Shown: positions 44,284 through 53,460 of the stretch, piece by piece
Layout of the letters: the number at the start of each line of letters is the position of its first letter
Position numbering within the stretch: position 1 is the stretch's first letter
NCBI RefSeq assembly: GCF_045310525.1
Contig: NZ_JBJHZY010000005.1
Location: 1-64,000, forward strand
Length of the DNA stretch: 64,000 bases
Origin: Clostridium_AT radicumherbarum
GTDB taxonomy: Bacteria > Bacillota > Clostridia > Clostridiales > Clostridiaceae
Reading direction: 5' to 3'
The notes under the pieces: model-generated
The model's input: the letters and a program-made list of their open reading frames with translations, nothing else
What the model was told of the DNA's origin: nothing
The model's database searches: none
Translations under genes and position numbers: made by a program

Positions 44284-44889
44284 TTAATTTTTATCATTTA
44301 ATGGTTCTATATAGAACACATTATTCTTAATTTCAAAAATTATTACTTCTTCTCCTTGCGCTACATATTTCTTAGCTACATGCTGTGCTGGCGCGTTGTA
44401 TTTACTTCCATTTACAACATAAGCTATAGTTCCATAGCCGTTTTCCATAATAGGAGAAATAACTTTGGCAACTTTGCCTATAAGGCTTTTCTCAGAAACT
44501 GAACTTGTATTTTGAGCCTTATAAAGGGGAAGTACAACAAACTTATAAAGTAGAAAAGAAACCAATAAACCTAGAGTTAAAGCCACAATAAATAATAATA
44601 CAGGATTGATGCCATAATAAGTACCGATCATTCCAACACCACCAAATACAGTTATTAAAGACATAACTGTTATTGGCTTTATAGGAAATACATTAGCTGA
44701 AGAACCTGTATGACCATCTACATGACCATCTATATGTGGATGAAACCCTATATTAGTGTCTACATGTGTGTCGATATGGGTGTCAATATGACCGTCTATG
44801 TGAGCGAAACCAAGTAATCCACCAAGCAAAAAAGTGACTACAGTATAAATTACCCCCACAAAAAAGATAACTGAGTAAATAAATAGCAT
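44284..44889 (-). CDS. NfeD-family protein with His/Asp-rich loop (YuaF-like)
   Basis: This 201-residue protein has about three membrane helices (about 3-25, 70-90, 95-118) and a C-terminal OB-fold (about 135-198, LIGKVAKVIS, VNGSKYNAP). Between helices 1 and 2, residues 30-60 hold repeated H-I/V-D-x-H units with about eight His and eight Asp. That segment is not part of the family core and might bind metal ions. It partners the flotillin. Confidence 0.85.
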   Translation of the reverse strand: MLFIYSVIFFVGVIYTVVTFLLGGLLGFAHIDGHIDTHIDTHVDTNIGFHPHIDGHVDGHTGSSANVFPIKPITVMSLITVFGGVGMIGTYYGINPVLLFIVALTLGLLVSFLLYKFVVLPLYKAQNTSSVSEKSLIGKVAKVISPIMENGYGTIAYVVNGSKYNAPAQHVAKKYVAQGEEVIIFEIKNNVFYIEPLNDKN

Positions 44890-45224
44890 TTTTTACCTCA
44901 CCTCCCTATATTAGTATAACATATTTTGGTTATTTTTTGATTATGTTTATTGTATAAAAATTCCTTTGTTTTATACCTTATAATATGGTATTTAATAACC
45001 ATTTATATGTTATTTATAATTGTACCATATATTGTTATTTCTTCAAATTCCAATTAATTTGAATTTGTTAATACCCAGCACACCAAATCAAATTAGCATT
45101 AATTAGCTTCATCAATCTATTTATTTCTCAAAATATTGCACCATTACAAAATTTTTTTTTAGATATAAAAAAGGTATGCAATTATTATATTGCATACCTT
45201 ATATTACTTATTTAATTAATAAAA
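44890..45224. other. Intergenic region between NfeD and mscL
   Basis: It is AT-rich and holds the mscL terminator (45169-45201) and presumably the NfeD-flotillin promoter. No other gene or element was recognised. Confidence 0.4.
45169..45201 (-). terminator. Terminator of mscL
   Basis: AAGGTATGCAAT and ATTGCATACCTT are perfect 12-base arms. On the minus strand they are followed by TTTTTATATC. Confidence 0.85.
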
Positions 45225-45662
45225 CTATTCAAGCTCAGAAGTGCAGTGTGGACATCTTGTTGCATCCACATGAACAGTACTATAGCAGTATTTGCAAAGC
45301 TTAGTATTTGATGGTGCTGGTTCTTCTTCCTTCTTCTTAGTAAAACGATTTATTAGCTTTATTACCATAAATATTGAAAAGGCAATTATTAAGAAGTCAA
45401 TAACATTATTTAAAAACACTCCATAATTTAAAGTAGCTGCTCCGGCACCTTTGGCCGCTTCAAGAGTTTTATAATGCCCTCCGTCTAAAGGCAAAAACAA
45501 ATTTGTATAGTCAATATTTCCTAAAATTAGTCCAATAACTGGCATTATAATATCGCTAACCAGTGATGAAACAATTTTTCCAAAAGCTCCACCGATAATT
45601 ACACCCACAGCTAAATCAACAACATTGCCTTTCATGGCAAATTCCTTAAATTCCTTCCACAT
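45225..45662 (-). CDS. mscL: Large-conductance mechanosensitive channel with zinc ribbon
   Basis: MscL releases solutes under osmotic downshock. The protein has the MscL start (FKEFAMKGNVVDLAVGVIIG), pore helix 1 (about 14-48), a short loop and helix 2 (about 82-105). A tail of about 25 residues with C123-x2-C126 and C137-x2-C140 forms a zinc-ribbon-like knuckle. This tail is not present in the E. coli or Mycobacterium channel. ATG 45662 follows GAAAGGAAGAG. At 145 residues it is otherwise normal. Confidence 0.92.
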   Translation of the reverse strand: MWKEFKEFAMKGNVVDLAVGVIIGGAFGKIVSSLVSDIIMPVIGLILGNIDYTNLFLPLDGGHYKTLEAAKGAGAATLNYGVFLNNVIDFLIIAFSIFMVIKLINRFTKKKEEEPAPSNTKLCKYCYSTVHVDATRCPHCTSELE

Positions 45663-45991
45663 GAAACCACTCTTCCTTTCCTCGATTGTGAAAATTACTA
45701 CTTTATGATTATTATAAATAACTAATTATTAAGTTTCAAGAGTAGCATTACTTAACTATACCAATTGGAACTTAAGAAATTGATCCGAAACAATTGAAAT
45801 TTTTAATTCATTTTAAAAGTTAATATGCAAGAAAAACGGCGTTTTTAATAGTAATGCATAGAATAATGCAGCAATTTGCTGTAAATTGTCCTTTCTTCAC
45901 TTTGACAAGGTAAAGTATTTTTCTTAATATGTATATGGCTTGTGAGCCATATACATAAGTCATAAGACATTTTGAAAGGAGTTAACTACAT
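45663..45991. other. Divergent spacer, mscL to permease
   Basis: This 329-base region holds the mscL promoter (not pinned) and the permease promoter with its inverted repeat (45902-45956). No small gene or known riboswitch was recognised. Confidence 0.4.
45902..45956 (+). promoter_or_regulatory. Strong promoter with operator-like palindrome
   Basis: TTGACA (45902-45907), 17 bases and TAATAT (45925-45930) make a near-perfect promoter. A 12-base inverted repeat, ATGTATATGGCT / AGCCATATACAT (45929-45956), covers the expected transcription start. This is a typical place for a repressor operator. Confidence 0.65.
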
Positions 45992-47401
45992 ATGGATTCT
46001 ATTTTTAGAAAAAAAGATGTAGCTTCAATTTTAGAAAGTAAAAATACAGCTGAAAAGACCTTAGGTGCCTTTGATGTAACCCTAATGAGTATTGGTGCTA
46101 CTATAGGTACTGGTGTAATGGTGCTTACTGGTCTAGTGGCATCTAGGGACGCAGGTCCTGCTGTTGTATTTTCATTTATTGGGTCAGCTATTGTATGTAT
46201 ATTAGTAGCACTTTGTTATGCTGAATTTGCATCTTCAATACCTTCCTCAGGAAGCGCATATGCATATATATATACCTCTCTTGGAGAGATTGTTGCTCAT
46301 TTAGTGGGCTGGTCATTAATAATTGGATATACCTTAAGCACCGCTACTGTTGCTGGCGGCTGGGCTGCTTACTTTAATGGCCTATTAAAAAGTATTGGAA
46401 TTATTCTACCTTATAAGCTTACAAACATTCCAAGCAATGGAGGACTAATAAACCTTCCTGCAGTACTTGTAGTTTTACTAGTTACCTTCCTATTATCAAA
46501 AGGAACTAAAGAAAGTAAAAAAATTAATAACTTAATGGTTATTATAAAACTTGCAATTATATTTTTATTTTTAGTTGTTGGAGTATTTCATATTAATGCT
46601 CAAAACTGGCATCCTTTTATGCCCTTTGGAATTAAAGGCGTTTTTGCTGGAGCAGCTTCAGTATTCTTTGCCTTCACTGGCTTTGATGCCGTTTCTACCT
46701 CTGCAGAAGAGGTTAAAAATCCCCAAAAAAATCTTCCTAGGGGAATAGTTTCTTCACTAATTACTTGTACCTTAATTTATATAGTAGTTTGCCTTGTTTT
46801 AACTGGTTTAACAAGCTATACAAAGCTAAATGTAGCAGATGCCATGTCCTTTGCTCTTAGCAGCGTTAATCAAGGTTGGGCAGCTTCAATAATTTCTGTA
46901 GGTGCAGTTATAGGAATAATAGCAGTTATGCTTGCCTATAGTTATGGTGCTTCCCGTATATTATTTTCAGTAAGCCGTGATGGACTTTTACCAAAGGCCT
47001 TTTCAAAAGTAAATAAAAACACAAATGTACCAACCCTTTCAACTTTAGTTGTAGGTATTGCTGGTGCATTAATGACAGGCTTAGTTGATTTAAAACAGCT
47101 TGCTGATTTGGCTAATATAATTCTCATAGGAACCTTTATGCTTGTTGCACTTTCTGTAATTGTGTTTAGAAAATCCCATCCTCACATAAAAAGAGGCTTT
47201 ACCGTTCCTTTGGTACCAGTGCTTCCTATGTTTGCAGTACTATGCTGTTTATTCTTAATGTATAACCTGTCTCTAATGACTTGGGTTTACTTTGCAGCAT
47301 GGCTTTCAGTAGGAACTATAATTTATTTCACCTATTCAAGAAAACATAGCAATTTAAATCTTACAAGGCATCCAGTTAAGCAATTAAAGAAGACTGCCTA
47401 A
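45992..47401 (+). CDS. APC-family amino acid permease (YfnA/CAT-like)
   Basis: This 469-residue protein has about 12-13 transmembrane helices. SIGATIGTGVMVLTG in helix 1 and SSIPSSGSAYAYIYTSLGE are cationic-amino-acid-transporter signatures, and FFAFTGFDAVSTSAEEVKNP is the conserved helix-6 block. It probably imports a cationic or other amino acid. The start follows GAAAGGAG. The promoter upstream has an operator-like repeat; expression control by amino acids is a guess. Confidence 0.9.
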   Translation: MDSIFRKKDVASILESKNTAEKTLGAFDVTLMSIGATIGTGVMVLTGLVASRDAGPAVVFSFIGSAIVCILVALCYAEFASSIPSSGSAYAYIYTSLGEIVAHLVGWSLIIGYTLSTATVAGGWAAYFNGLLKSIGIILPYKLTNIPSNGGLINLPAVLVVLLVTFLLSKGTKESKKINNLMVIIKLAIIFLFLVVGVFHINAQNWHPFMPFGIKGVFAGAASVFFAFTGFDAVSTSAEEVKNPQKNLPRGIVSSLITCTLIYIVVCLVLTGLTSYTKLNVADAMSFALSSVNQGWAASIISVGAVIGIIAVMLAYSYGASRILFSVSRDGLLPKAFSKVNKNTNVPTLSTLVVGIAGALMTGLVDLKQLADLANIILIGTFMLVALSVIVFRKSHPHIKRGFTVPLVPVLPMFAVLCCLFLMYNLSLMTWVYFAAWLSVGTIIYFTYSRKHSNLNLTRHPVKQLKKTA

Positions 47402-47423
47402 TAATTAGAAAGATTGACTTTTT

Positions 47424-47468
47424 AAAACTCATCTGACTTGAAAATAACTTTCAAAGCAGATGAGTTTT
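47424..47468. terminator. Terminator after the permease
   Basis: AAAACTCATCTG and CAGATGAGTTTT are perfect 12-base arms around a 21-base loop. Confidence 0.7.
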
Positions 47469-47537
47469 AAATATTTAAATTTACAATTGACTCCTTGCAG
47501 TAAATACTGTATTTTATTTTTTAAAGGGGTGTTAAGT

Positions 47538-48107
47538 ATGAATAGATGTCCTTGGTGCGGAACTAATGAACTTTATGTAAAGTATCATGATGAAGAATGG
47601 GGAGTCCCAGTACATGACGATAGAAAGCACTTTGAATTTTTGGTTTTAGAATCAGCTCAAGCAGGTTTAAATTGGCTTACAGTTCTTAAGAAAAGAGAAA
47701 ATTATAGGATTGCCTATGATAATTTTGAACCTTCAAAGGTTGCTGAGTACGATGAAAATAAAATTGAAGACTTAATGCAAAATGAAGGAATCATTAGAAA
47801 TAGAAAGAAAATAGAAGCCTCTATTAATAATGCAAAGCTTTTTCTCAAAATACAAAAGGAGTTTGGAAGCTTTGATAAATATATATGGAGCTTTGTAAAT
47901 AATAAACCTTTGGTTAACCATATAGAGGATATTAGTAAGGTTCCTGCTACTTCTGAGCTTTCTGATAAAGTAAGCCTGGACTTAAAAAAGAAAGGTTTTA
48001 AATTCTTAGGAAGCACAATAATTTATTCACATCTTCAAGCTACAGGAGTTATTAATGATCATTTAAGCAGCTGCTTTAGATATGAAGAACTAAAAGATTT
48101 TAAATAA
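47538..48107 (+). CDS. tag: DNA-3-methyladenine glycosylase I
   Basis: Tag excises 3-methyladenine from alkylated DNA. The 189-residue protein has all zinc ligands at the E. coli positions (C4, H17, H175, C179) and the catalytic-pocket E38 in LVLESAQAGLNW. ATG 47538 behind AAAGGGGTG is preferred over a frame start 26 codons upstream that lies inside the permease terminator. It appears to be monocistronic. Confidence 0.95.
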   Translation: MNRCPWCGTNELYVKYHDEEWGVPVHDDRKHFEFLVLESAQAGLNWLTVLKKRENYRIAYDNFEPSKVAEYDENKIEDLMQNEGIIRNRKKIEASINNAKLFLKIQKEFGSFDKYIWSFVNNKPLVNHIEDISKVPATSELSDKVSLDLKKKGFKFLGSTIIYSHLQATGVINDHLSSCFRYEELKDFK

Positions 48108-48140
48108 TGGCTTTTATGCTAAAAAAATAAAAACAAAAGA

Positions 48141-48178
48141 GAACACTGAAGTAATTTATATAGATGCCATCAGTGTTC
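48141..48178 (-). terminator. Terminator of the MORN gene
   Basis: GAACACTGA and TCAGTGTTC are 9-base arms. On the minus strand they are followed by TCTTTTGTTTTTATTTTTTT. Confidence 0.75.
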
Positions 48179-48247
48179 CCTGTGTTCAGCCTGTTTAATG
48201 CACAATAGTCTATTTACCGGAAATATCTAGGTGAAAATACTGACATA

Positions 48248-48793
48248 TTATTTAACGAATTGATTATCTTTAAAATTTCCCACTTGAATTTCTCCATCTG
48301 TAAAAATATACATGCCTTTTCCTTCTCTATAATCATCCTGCCATTGACCAATATATTTTTCTCCGTCATTCCAAGTATGTATTCCTTCACCATGTCTTAA
48401 ATCATTTTCCCAGTGACCCGTATAGGTGTCACCATCTGACCAAGTATATATACCTTCACCGCACTTTTCACCATTCTCCCATTGACCTACATACTTTTCA
48501 CCATCTGGCCAAGTATAAATACCATAACCATGCTTTTCATCATCTTTCCATTCGCCTATATATTTTTCACCGTTAATCCAGGTATGAGTTCCCTGTCCAT
48601 CCATTTTGTCATCTTTCCAATGACCAACGTATCTACTACCATCCTTATATAGGTAAATTCCTTCTCCATCCATCTTTCCGTCTTTTCTCTCACCAAAATA
48701 GGTTCCACCATGGACATGCTCTGTAGCTGGCTCCTTAAAATTATTATTTTTTATCCTTTTAATTTCACTTTCGCTTAACTTTAGTTTATTCAT
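48248..48793 (-). CDS. MORN-repeat protein
   Basis: This 181-residue protein is built almost wholly of seven MORN repeats of 23 residues (about 28-181), each like YVGHWKDDKMDGQGTHTW. A short charged N-terminus precedes them. There is no catalytic domain, signal peptide or membrane helix. MORN repeats bind lipids or proteins in some cases. The start follows AAAGGAG. The neighbouring serpin gene faces the same way. The role is unknown. Confidence 0.88.
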   Translation of the reverse strand: MNKLKLSESEIKRIKNNNFKEPATEHVHGGTYFGERKDGKMDGEGIYLYKDGSRYVGHWKDDKMDGQGTHTWINGEKYIGEWKDDEKHGYGIYTWPDGEKYVGQWENGEKCGEGIYTWSDGDTYTGHWENDLRHGEGIHTWNDGEKYIGQWQDDYREGKGMYIFTDGEIQVGNFKDNQFVK

Positions 48794-48889
48794 GTTTGAG
48801 TTCTCCTTTGTTCTAGCACTTATTATTTTGATATAAGCTTATTTTAAATTAAATGGATATATTTATCTATAGTATATTATTATAAATAT

Positions 48890-50134
48890 TTAAGGTTTCT
48901 CAACCTTCCCCATAAATATTATAAGCCCTGTTTTCTTATCAGCAACAGCATATATAAAAGGTCTGTCGACAGTAAAATCAATAGGTTTATCAACTTCAAT
49001 CCCTAATTGGTCCATTGCAACCTCTGTTGCAGCAGCTGCCTCAGTGCCTGCCTCATTAACATCCATATAGCATTTTTGTTTTACATATCTAACATACAGC
49101 TTTTCCTTATCTGTAATTTTTGAGAAATCCGCACTTTCAGAGCTAAAGGCGTCTTTCATGCCAAAGCCTTGAAGCATTTGATTTAACTCATCCTCATATT
49201 CAATTTTAAATTTAGGCAGATTAATATTTACTTTTGTATGTTTAAAATCATTTTCCCAATTATTCCAATTATCATATGTCATACTCTGCATCAACTTATC
49301 TGTACTGTTGCCCTTGTTTGGCAGAAAAATATAAAAACCAAATCTATTATCATCATAAGAAAGTCTTGCAGCTGAAAAATCCTTAGCCTTAAGATAATCT
49401 ACTGAAAGAACCCCCTTCATCATATCAACATTTACCTTTGAACCATCACTTAAGTTAAAGACTTCCTTAGTAGTATCTTTTTCTTTGAATGGCTCTGCCC
49501 ACTTGCCTTTAAAATATATAGTATTTATAAGAACCATAGTGACATTATCTAAATTTGTATTTAGCTTCTTAATTCTTCCGAAAGTTTTATCTGACACCCA
49601 CTTATTTATGGCATTTACTGCAGCGCTTTTATTAAAATCTACATTATAGATTTCTGCTTCATAATTCTCTCTACCTATAATTGTGAAATCATCTCTCACG
49701 TTTATACCCTTTTGTATCCAAATAGAATTTGCCATATTAATATTAACAGCATCTAAGCTATTGAAATGAGCAATAACTTTTCTATAGTTGTCATTTATTG
49801 TGCTGTCATTAATACCATTAAGCTCAAGTGCAGACAGAATTTCTTCCTTAGTCTTATTTGCTGCTCCATTTTGTGTCATGGCTAAAACAGTATTTAAACT
49901 TAACGGAGAAATAACTATATTAGTATTTTTATGGGTTTGCAGTTCATAATTTAAAAATTTAAAGGCACCTTTGTTGTTTGCATTGCTTATATTATCCACG
50001 TTACTATCCAATTCCTTAGCCTTTATAGAATATTGATTTTTTATTGTACCAGACTTTTTCATCCCACAACCAGTAAAAGCTAATATAATAGCAGGAACTA
50101 ATAAGAAAGCTGCCATTGATTTGAATTTATTCAT
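48890..50134 (-). CDS. Lipoprotein serpin 1
   Basis: This 414-residue serine/cysteine protease inhibitor has a lipoprotein signal with lipobox AFTGC (Cys 23), so it should sit on the outer face of the cell membrane. The serpin fold blocks NTIYFKGKW and VISPLSLNTVLAMTQNGAA are present. The hinge EAGTEAAAATEV has small residues at P12-P9, as in inhibitory serpins. The reactive loop then reads AMDQLGIEV. It is a paralogue of the next gene. It starts behind AAGGAGGAG. Confidence 0.92.
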   Translation of the reverse strand: MNKFKSMAAFLLVPAIILAFTGCGMKKSGTIKNQYSIKAKELDSNVDNISNANNKGAFKFLNYELQTHKNTNIVISPLSLNTVLAMTQNGAANKTKEEILSALELNGINDSTINDNYRKVIAHFNSLDAVNINMANSIWIQKGINVRDDFTIIGRENYEAEIYNVDFNKSAAVNAINKWVSDKTFGRIKKLNTNLDNVTMVLINTIYFKGKWAEPFKEKDTTKEVFNLSDGSKVNVDMMKGVLSVDYLKAKDFSAARLSYDDNRFGFYIFLPNKGNSTDKLMQSMTYDNWNNWENDFKHTKVNINLPKFKIEYEDELNQMLQGFGMKDAFSSESADFSKITDKEKLYVRYVKQKCYMDVNEAGTEAAAATEVAMDQLGIEVDKPIDFTVDRPFIYAVADKKTGLIIFMGKVEKP

Positions 50135-50138
50135 TTTT

Positions 50139-50177
50139 CTCCTCCTTGTATTCCTTATACTGTACTTGACAATTATT
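50139..50177 (-). promoter_or_regulatory. Possible promoter / shared motif between the serpins
   Basis: On the minus strand a palindromic TTAACAAT...ATTGTCAA is followed by AGTACAGTATAAGGAATAC. A nearly identical AGTACAGAATAAGGAATAC lies before tagA, at 60909-60929, again after a palindrome. Whether this is a promoter or a repeat is unclear. Confidence 0.3.
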
Positions 50178-50227
50178 ATTGTTAAGCTAAAGAAACTCAG
50201 GATCCTATAGTGTATTATAATAAATAT

Positions 50228-51460
50228 TTAAGGTTTCTCTACCTTACCCATAAATATAATTAGCCCTGTTTTCTTATCAGCTATTGCATATATAAATGGC
50301 TTATCTGCAGTAAATGCAATGGGATTTGTTACCATCCCAGCCTTCATTACAACCTCAGTTGCTGCAGCTGCCTCCGCGCCTGCCTCATTGACATCGATAT
50401 AACATTTTTGTTTTACAAGGTCAATATATTGACTATTATCTGTCATTTTTGAGAAATCCGCTCTTTCATTAAATGCATCTTCCATGCCAAAGCCTTGAAG
50501 CATTTTATTTAGCTCATCCTCATATTCAATTTTAAATTTTGGCAGCTTAATATTTGCTTCTACTCTTTTGAAATCATTTGTCCACTTTTCCCAATTATCA
50601 TAAGTCATACTCTGGATTAGCCTATCGGTGCTGCTTCCCTTATCTGGCAGAAAAATATAAAAACCAAAATTATTATCCTCATAAGGAAGTCTTACAGCTG
50701 AGAAATCCTTGCCCTTGAGATAATCTGCTGAAAGAATGCCCTTCATCATATCAACACTTACCTTTGAACCATCATTTAAATTAAAGGTCTCCTTAGTAGT
50801 ATTTTTTTCAATAAAGGACTCAGCCCACTTGCCTTTAAAGTATATAGTGTTTATAAGTACCATAGTGACATCATCTAAATTTGTATTAAGCTTCTTAATT
50901 TTTCCTTGAGTTTTATCAGACACCCATTTATTTATGGTATCTACTGTAGTGCTTTTATTAAAATCTACATTATAGATTTCTGCTTCATAATTTTCTCTGC
51001 CTATGCTCTTAAAGTCATCTCTTACCTTAAGATTCTTCTGTATCCAAATAGAATCTGCCATATTAACATTTACGCTTTTTAAGCTATTAAAATTAGCAAT
51101 AATCTTTTGATAGTTTTCATTTATAATACTATCATTAATACCATTAAGCTCAAGTGCAGAGAGAATTTCTTCCTTAGTTTTATTTGCTGCTCCATTTTGT
51201 GTCATTGCTAAAACAGTATTTAAACTTAATGGAGAAATAACTATATTAGTATTTTTATGGGCTTGCAGTTCATAATTTAAAAATTTAAAGGCAACTTTGT
51301 TGTTTGCATTACTTATATCTTTTATATTACTGTCTAGTTCTTTTGCCTTAATGGTATATTCATTTTTTATTGAATTATCCTTTTTCATTCCACAGCCTAT
51401 ACAAGCTGCTGCAATTGCAGAAACTAACAATAAAGCTGTTATTCCTTTAACCTTACTCAT
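50228..51460 (-). CDS. Lipoprotein serpin 2
   Basis: This 410-residue paralogue is highly similar to its neighbour in signal (lipobox ACIGC, Cys 23), fold and hinge (EAGAEAAAATEV). The reactive loop differs (VMKAGMVTNP), so the target protease is probably different. It lies 93 bases upstream of the other serpin on the same strand. The pair presumably arose by tandem duplication. Start ATG 51460 follows AAGGAGGAAA. It may protect surface proteins from host or rival proteases. Confidence 0.92.
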   Translation of the reverse strand: MSKVKGITALLLVSAIAAACIGCGMKKDNSIKNEYTIKAKELDSNIKDISNANNKVAFKFLNYELQAHKNTNIVISPLSLNTVLAMTQNGAANKTKEEILSALELNGINDSIINENYQKIIANFNSLKSVNVNMADSIWIQKNLKVRDDFKSIGRENYEAEIYNVDFNKSTTVDTINKWVSDKTQGKIKKLNTNLDDVTMVLINTIYFKGKWAESFIEKNTTKETFNLNDGSKVSVDMMKGILSADYLKGKDFSAVRLPYEDNNFGFYIFLPDKGSSTDRLIQSMTYDNWEKWTNDFKRVEANIKLPKFKIEYEDELNKMLQGFGMEDAFNERADFSKMTDNSQYIDLVKQKCYIDVNEAGAEAAAATEVVMKAGMVTNPIAFTADKPFIYAIADKKTGLIIFMGKVEKP

Positions 51461-51547
51461 AATTTTCCTCCTTAAAGTTATTCCTTTTTAGCTTATAAAA
51501 GTAAATACGAAATTATTTGTAAATAGTTACCATGCTCTATGCCTTAA

Positions 51548-53446
51548 TTAGTCTATATATTCCTCCATCAATTTATCAATTTTCTCCTGCAGCTTTAGCT
51601 TTTCACTGCATAAGGCGTTTAATTTTTCATAATCACAGGAAAATTTGCTGATTTGTTCTTCTAAAGAATTTAAATTTACCTCTAATTTTTCTATTTGCTC
51701 TTCTAGGTTCTGTTTTTGCCAATGATTCATAGATCTTTCCATTGGTTTAGCCGGCTTTGTTCTCTTTGTTTTAGAAGTTTTTGCTCCAGCTTCATAATTA
51801 TTAGTTAAAGTAATTACTGAACTTTTAAGCTGCGTAGACTTTTCTTTATAGTATTCATAATTACCATAATAGGAAATAATAGAACCTTGTAGTAATTCCA
51901 CTACTCTGGTTGCAGTATTATTTATAAAATATCTATCATGAGATACAAACAGCAGCGTACCTTTAAATTTATTTAGAAATTCCTCTAATTCCTCCTTTGA
52001 GTCAATATCTAAATGATTTGTGGGCTCATCTAAAATTAAGAAGTTAACTTCATTATACATAAGCATTGCTAGCTTTAATCTGCTTCTTTCACCACCTGAA
52101 AGTGCTCCTACCCTTTTAAAAACTGATTCACCAAAGAACATATATTTTGCAAGATATTCTCTTGCTTTACCTTCACTTATAACATTCGCTTCTCTAAAAC
52201 ATTCTAATATAGTCTTATTCTCATCTTGAAAGCTTATATTTTGAGGCAAATATCCTAATTTTATGGAACTTCCTAGAGACGCTGTTCCAGAATCCGCCAT
52301 ATCAATACCTAGCAAAATTTTGATTAAAGTACTCTTCCCACATCCATTTGATCCAATTAATGCTATAGCTTCACCATTCTTTATTAACAGTTCTGCATTT
52401 TTTAAAAGCACTTTTTCACCATAGCGCTTGTATAAATCCTTAATAATAACCACATCATTTCCAGCTCTTCCTGCTGCATTGACATTAATACTAATGCTAT
52501 CTCTTTCAAGCTTTGGTTTATCTATTCTCTGAAGCTTATCCAGAAGCTTTTGCATGCTGGTTGCTCTTTTAAAAAATTTTTCGTTGTCCCCTCTATTTCC
52601 CCAATCTCTTAGCTGAGAGATTGAGTTTTCCATTGCTTTAATCTTTTTCTGCTGATTTAAGAATGCCTCCATCTGCAGCTGCAATTGCCTTTCCTTCTCC
52701 TTTACAAAAGCGGTATAATTACCAGAATAGACTATTGATTTCATATCCTCGATTTCTATTATTTTTGTTACTACATTATCTAGGAAGTATCTGTCATGTG
52801 ATACGATTATCACCACACCTTTATACTCTTTAAGATAGGACTCCAGCCACTCCATTGCATCTAAATCCAAATGATTTGAAGGCTCATCTAAGAGTAATAT
52901 ATCAACCTTCTGAAGTAATATTTTCCCTAGGATTATTGTAGTTTTTTCTCCGCCGCTAAGCTCAGAAAATAATCTTTCCTTAAAATTATTATTTATCTTT
53001 AGGCCAATACAAACTTTGCTTAGCTTCTCTTCTTTTTCATAACCGCCTAAACTCTCATAGAGAGTCTGTAATTCAGAATGCTTATTAAGTAATTTCTGCA
53101 TATTGGCCTCATCTGCATTAGAAAGCTTATTTTCTATTACTTCTAATTCACTGTGCAATGCATCCACCTTTTCAAAGGCTGAATTTAATACATCAATAAC
53201 CTTAAATTCATCTGGATAAATTGGAAGCTGATCCAGATAGCCTATGGTTGATCCCCTTCTTATTGACAACATTCCACTATCATAGCCTTCAAGGCCAGTA
53301 ATTATTTTTAAAAGTGTACTTTTCCCACAGCCGTTACTTCCAATGATGCCTACTTTTTCAGTGCTTAGCACCTCAAAGGTTATATCATCTAAAATCTTAG
53401 CGGCTCCGTAGTACTTTTGTAATTTATTTAAAGCTAATTCTATCAT
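51548..53446 (-). CDS. ABC-F ATPase (ribosome-associated), second copy
   Basis: This 632-residue protein has two ATPase domains without membrane helices. Walker A: GSNGCGKST twice; signatures LSGGEKTT and LSGGERSR; Walker B ILLLDEPSNHLD and FLILDEPTNHLD. A coiled coil ends the protein. It differs from the ABC-F gene at 30.7 kb. Its transcript begins with the conserved structured leader, which fits control by translation stress as for antibiotic-resistance ABC-F genes; resistance itself is not shown. Start behind GAGGTGGAG. Confidence 0.9.
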   Translation of the reverse strand: MIELALNKLQKYYGAAKILDDITFEVLSTEKVGIIGSNGCGKSTLLKIITGLEGYDSGMLSIRRGSTIGYLDQLPIYPDEFKVIDVLNSAFEKVDALHSELEVIENKLSNADEANMQKLLNKHSELQTLYESLGGYEKEEKLSKVCIGLKINNNFKERLFSELSGGEKTTIILGKILLQKVDILLLDEPSNHLDLDAMEWLESYLKEYKGVVIIVSHDRYFLDNVVTKIIEIEDMKSIVYSGNYTAFVKEKERQLQLQMEAFLNQQKKIKAMENSISQLRDWGNRGDNEKFFKRATSMQKLLDKLQRIDKPKLERDSISINVNAAGRAGNDVVIIKDLYKRYGEKVLLKNAELLIKNGEAIALIGSNGCGKSTLIKILLGIDMADSGTASLGSSIKLGYLPQNISFQDENKTILECFREANVISEGKAREYLAKYMFFGESVFKRVGALSGGERSRLKLAMLMYNEVNFLILDEPTNHLDIDSKEELEEFLNKFKGTLLFVSHDRYFINNTATRVVELLQGSIISYYGNYEYYKEKSTQLKSSVITLTNNYEAGAKTSKTKRTKPAKPMERSMNHWQKQNLEEQIEKLEVNLNSLEEQISKFSCDYEKLNALCSEKLKLQEKIDKLMEEYID

Positions 53447-53460
53447 TATTTCTCCACCTC

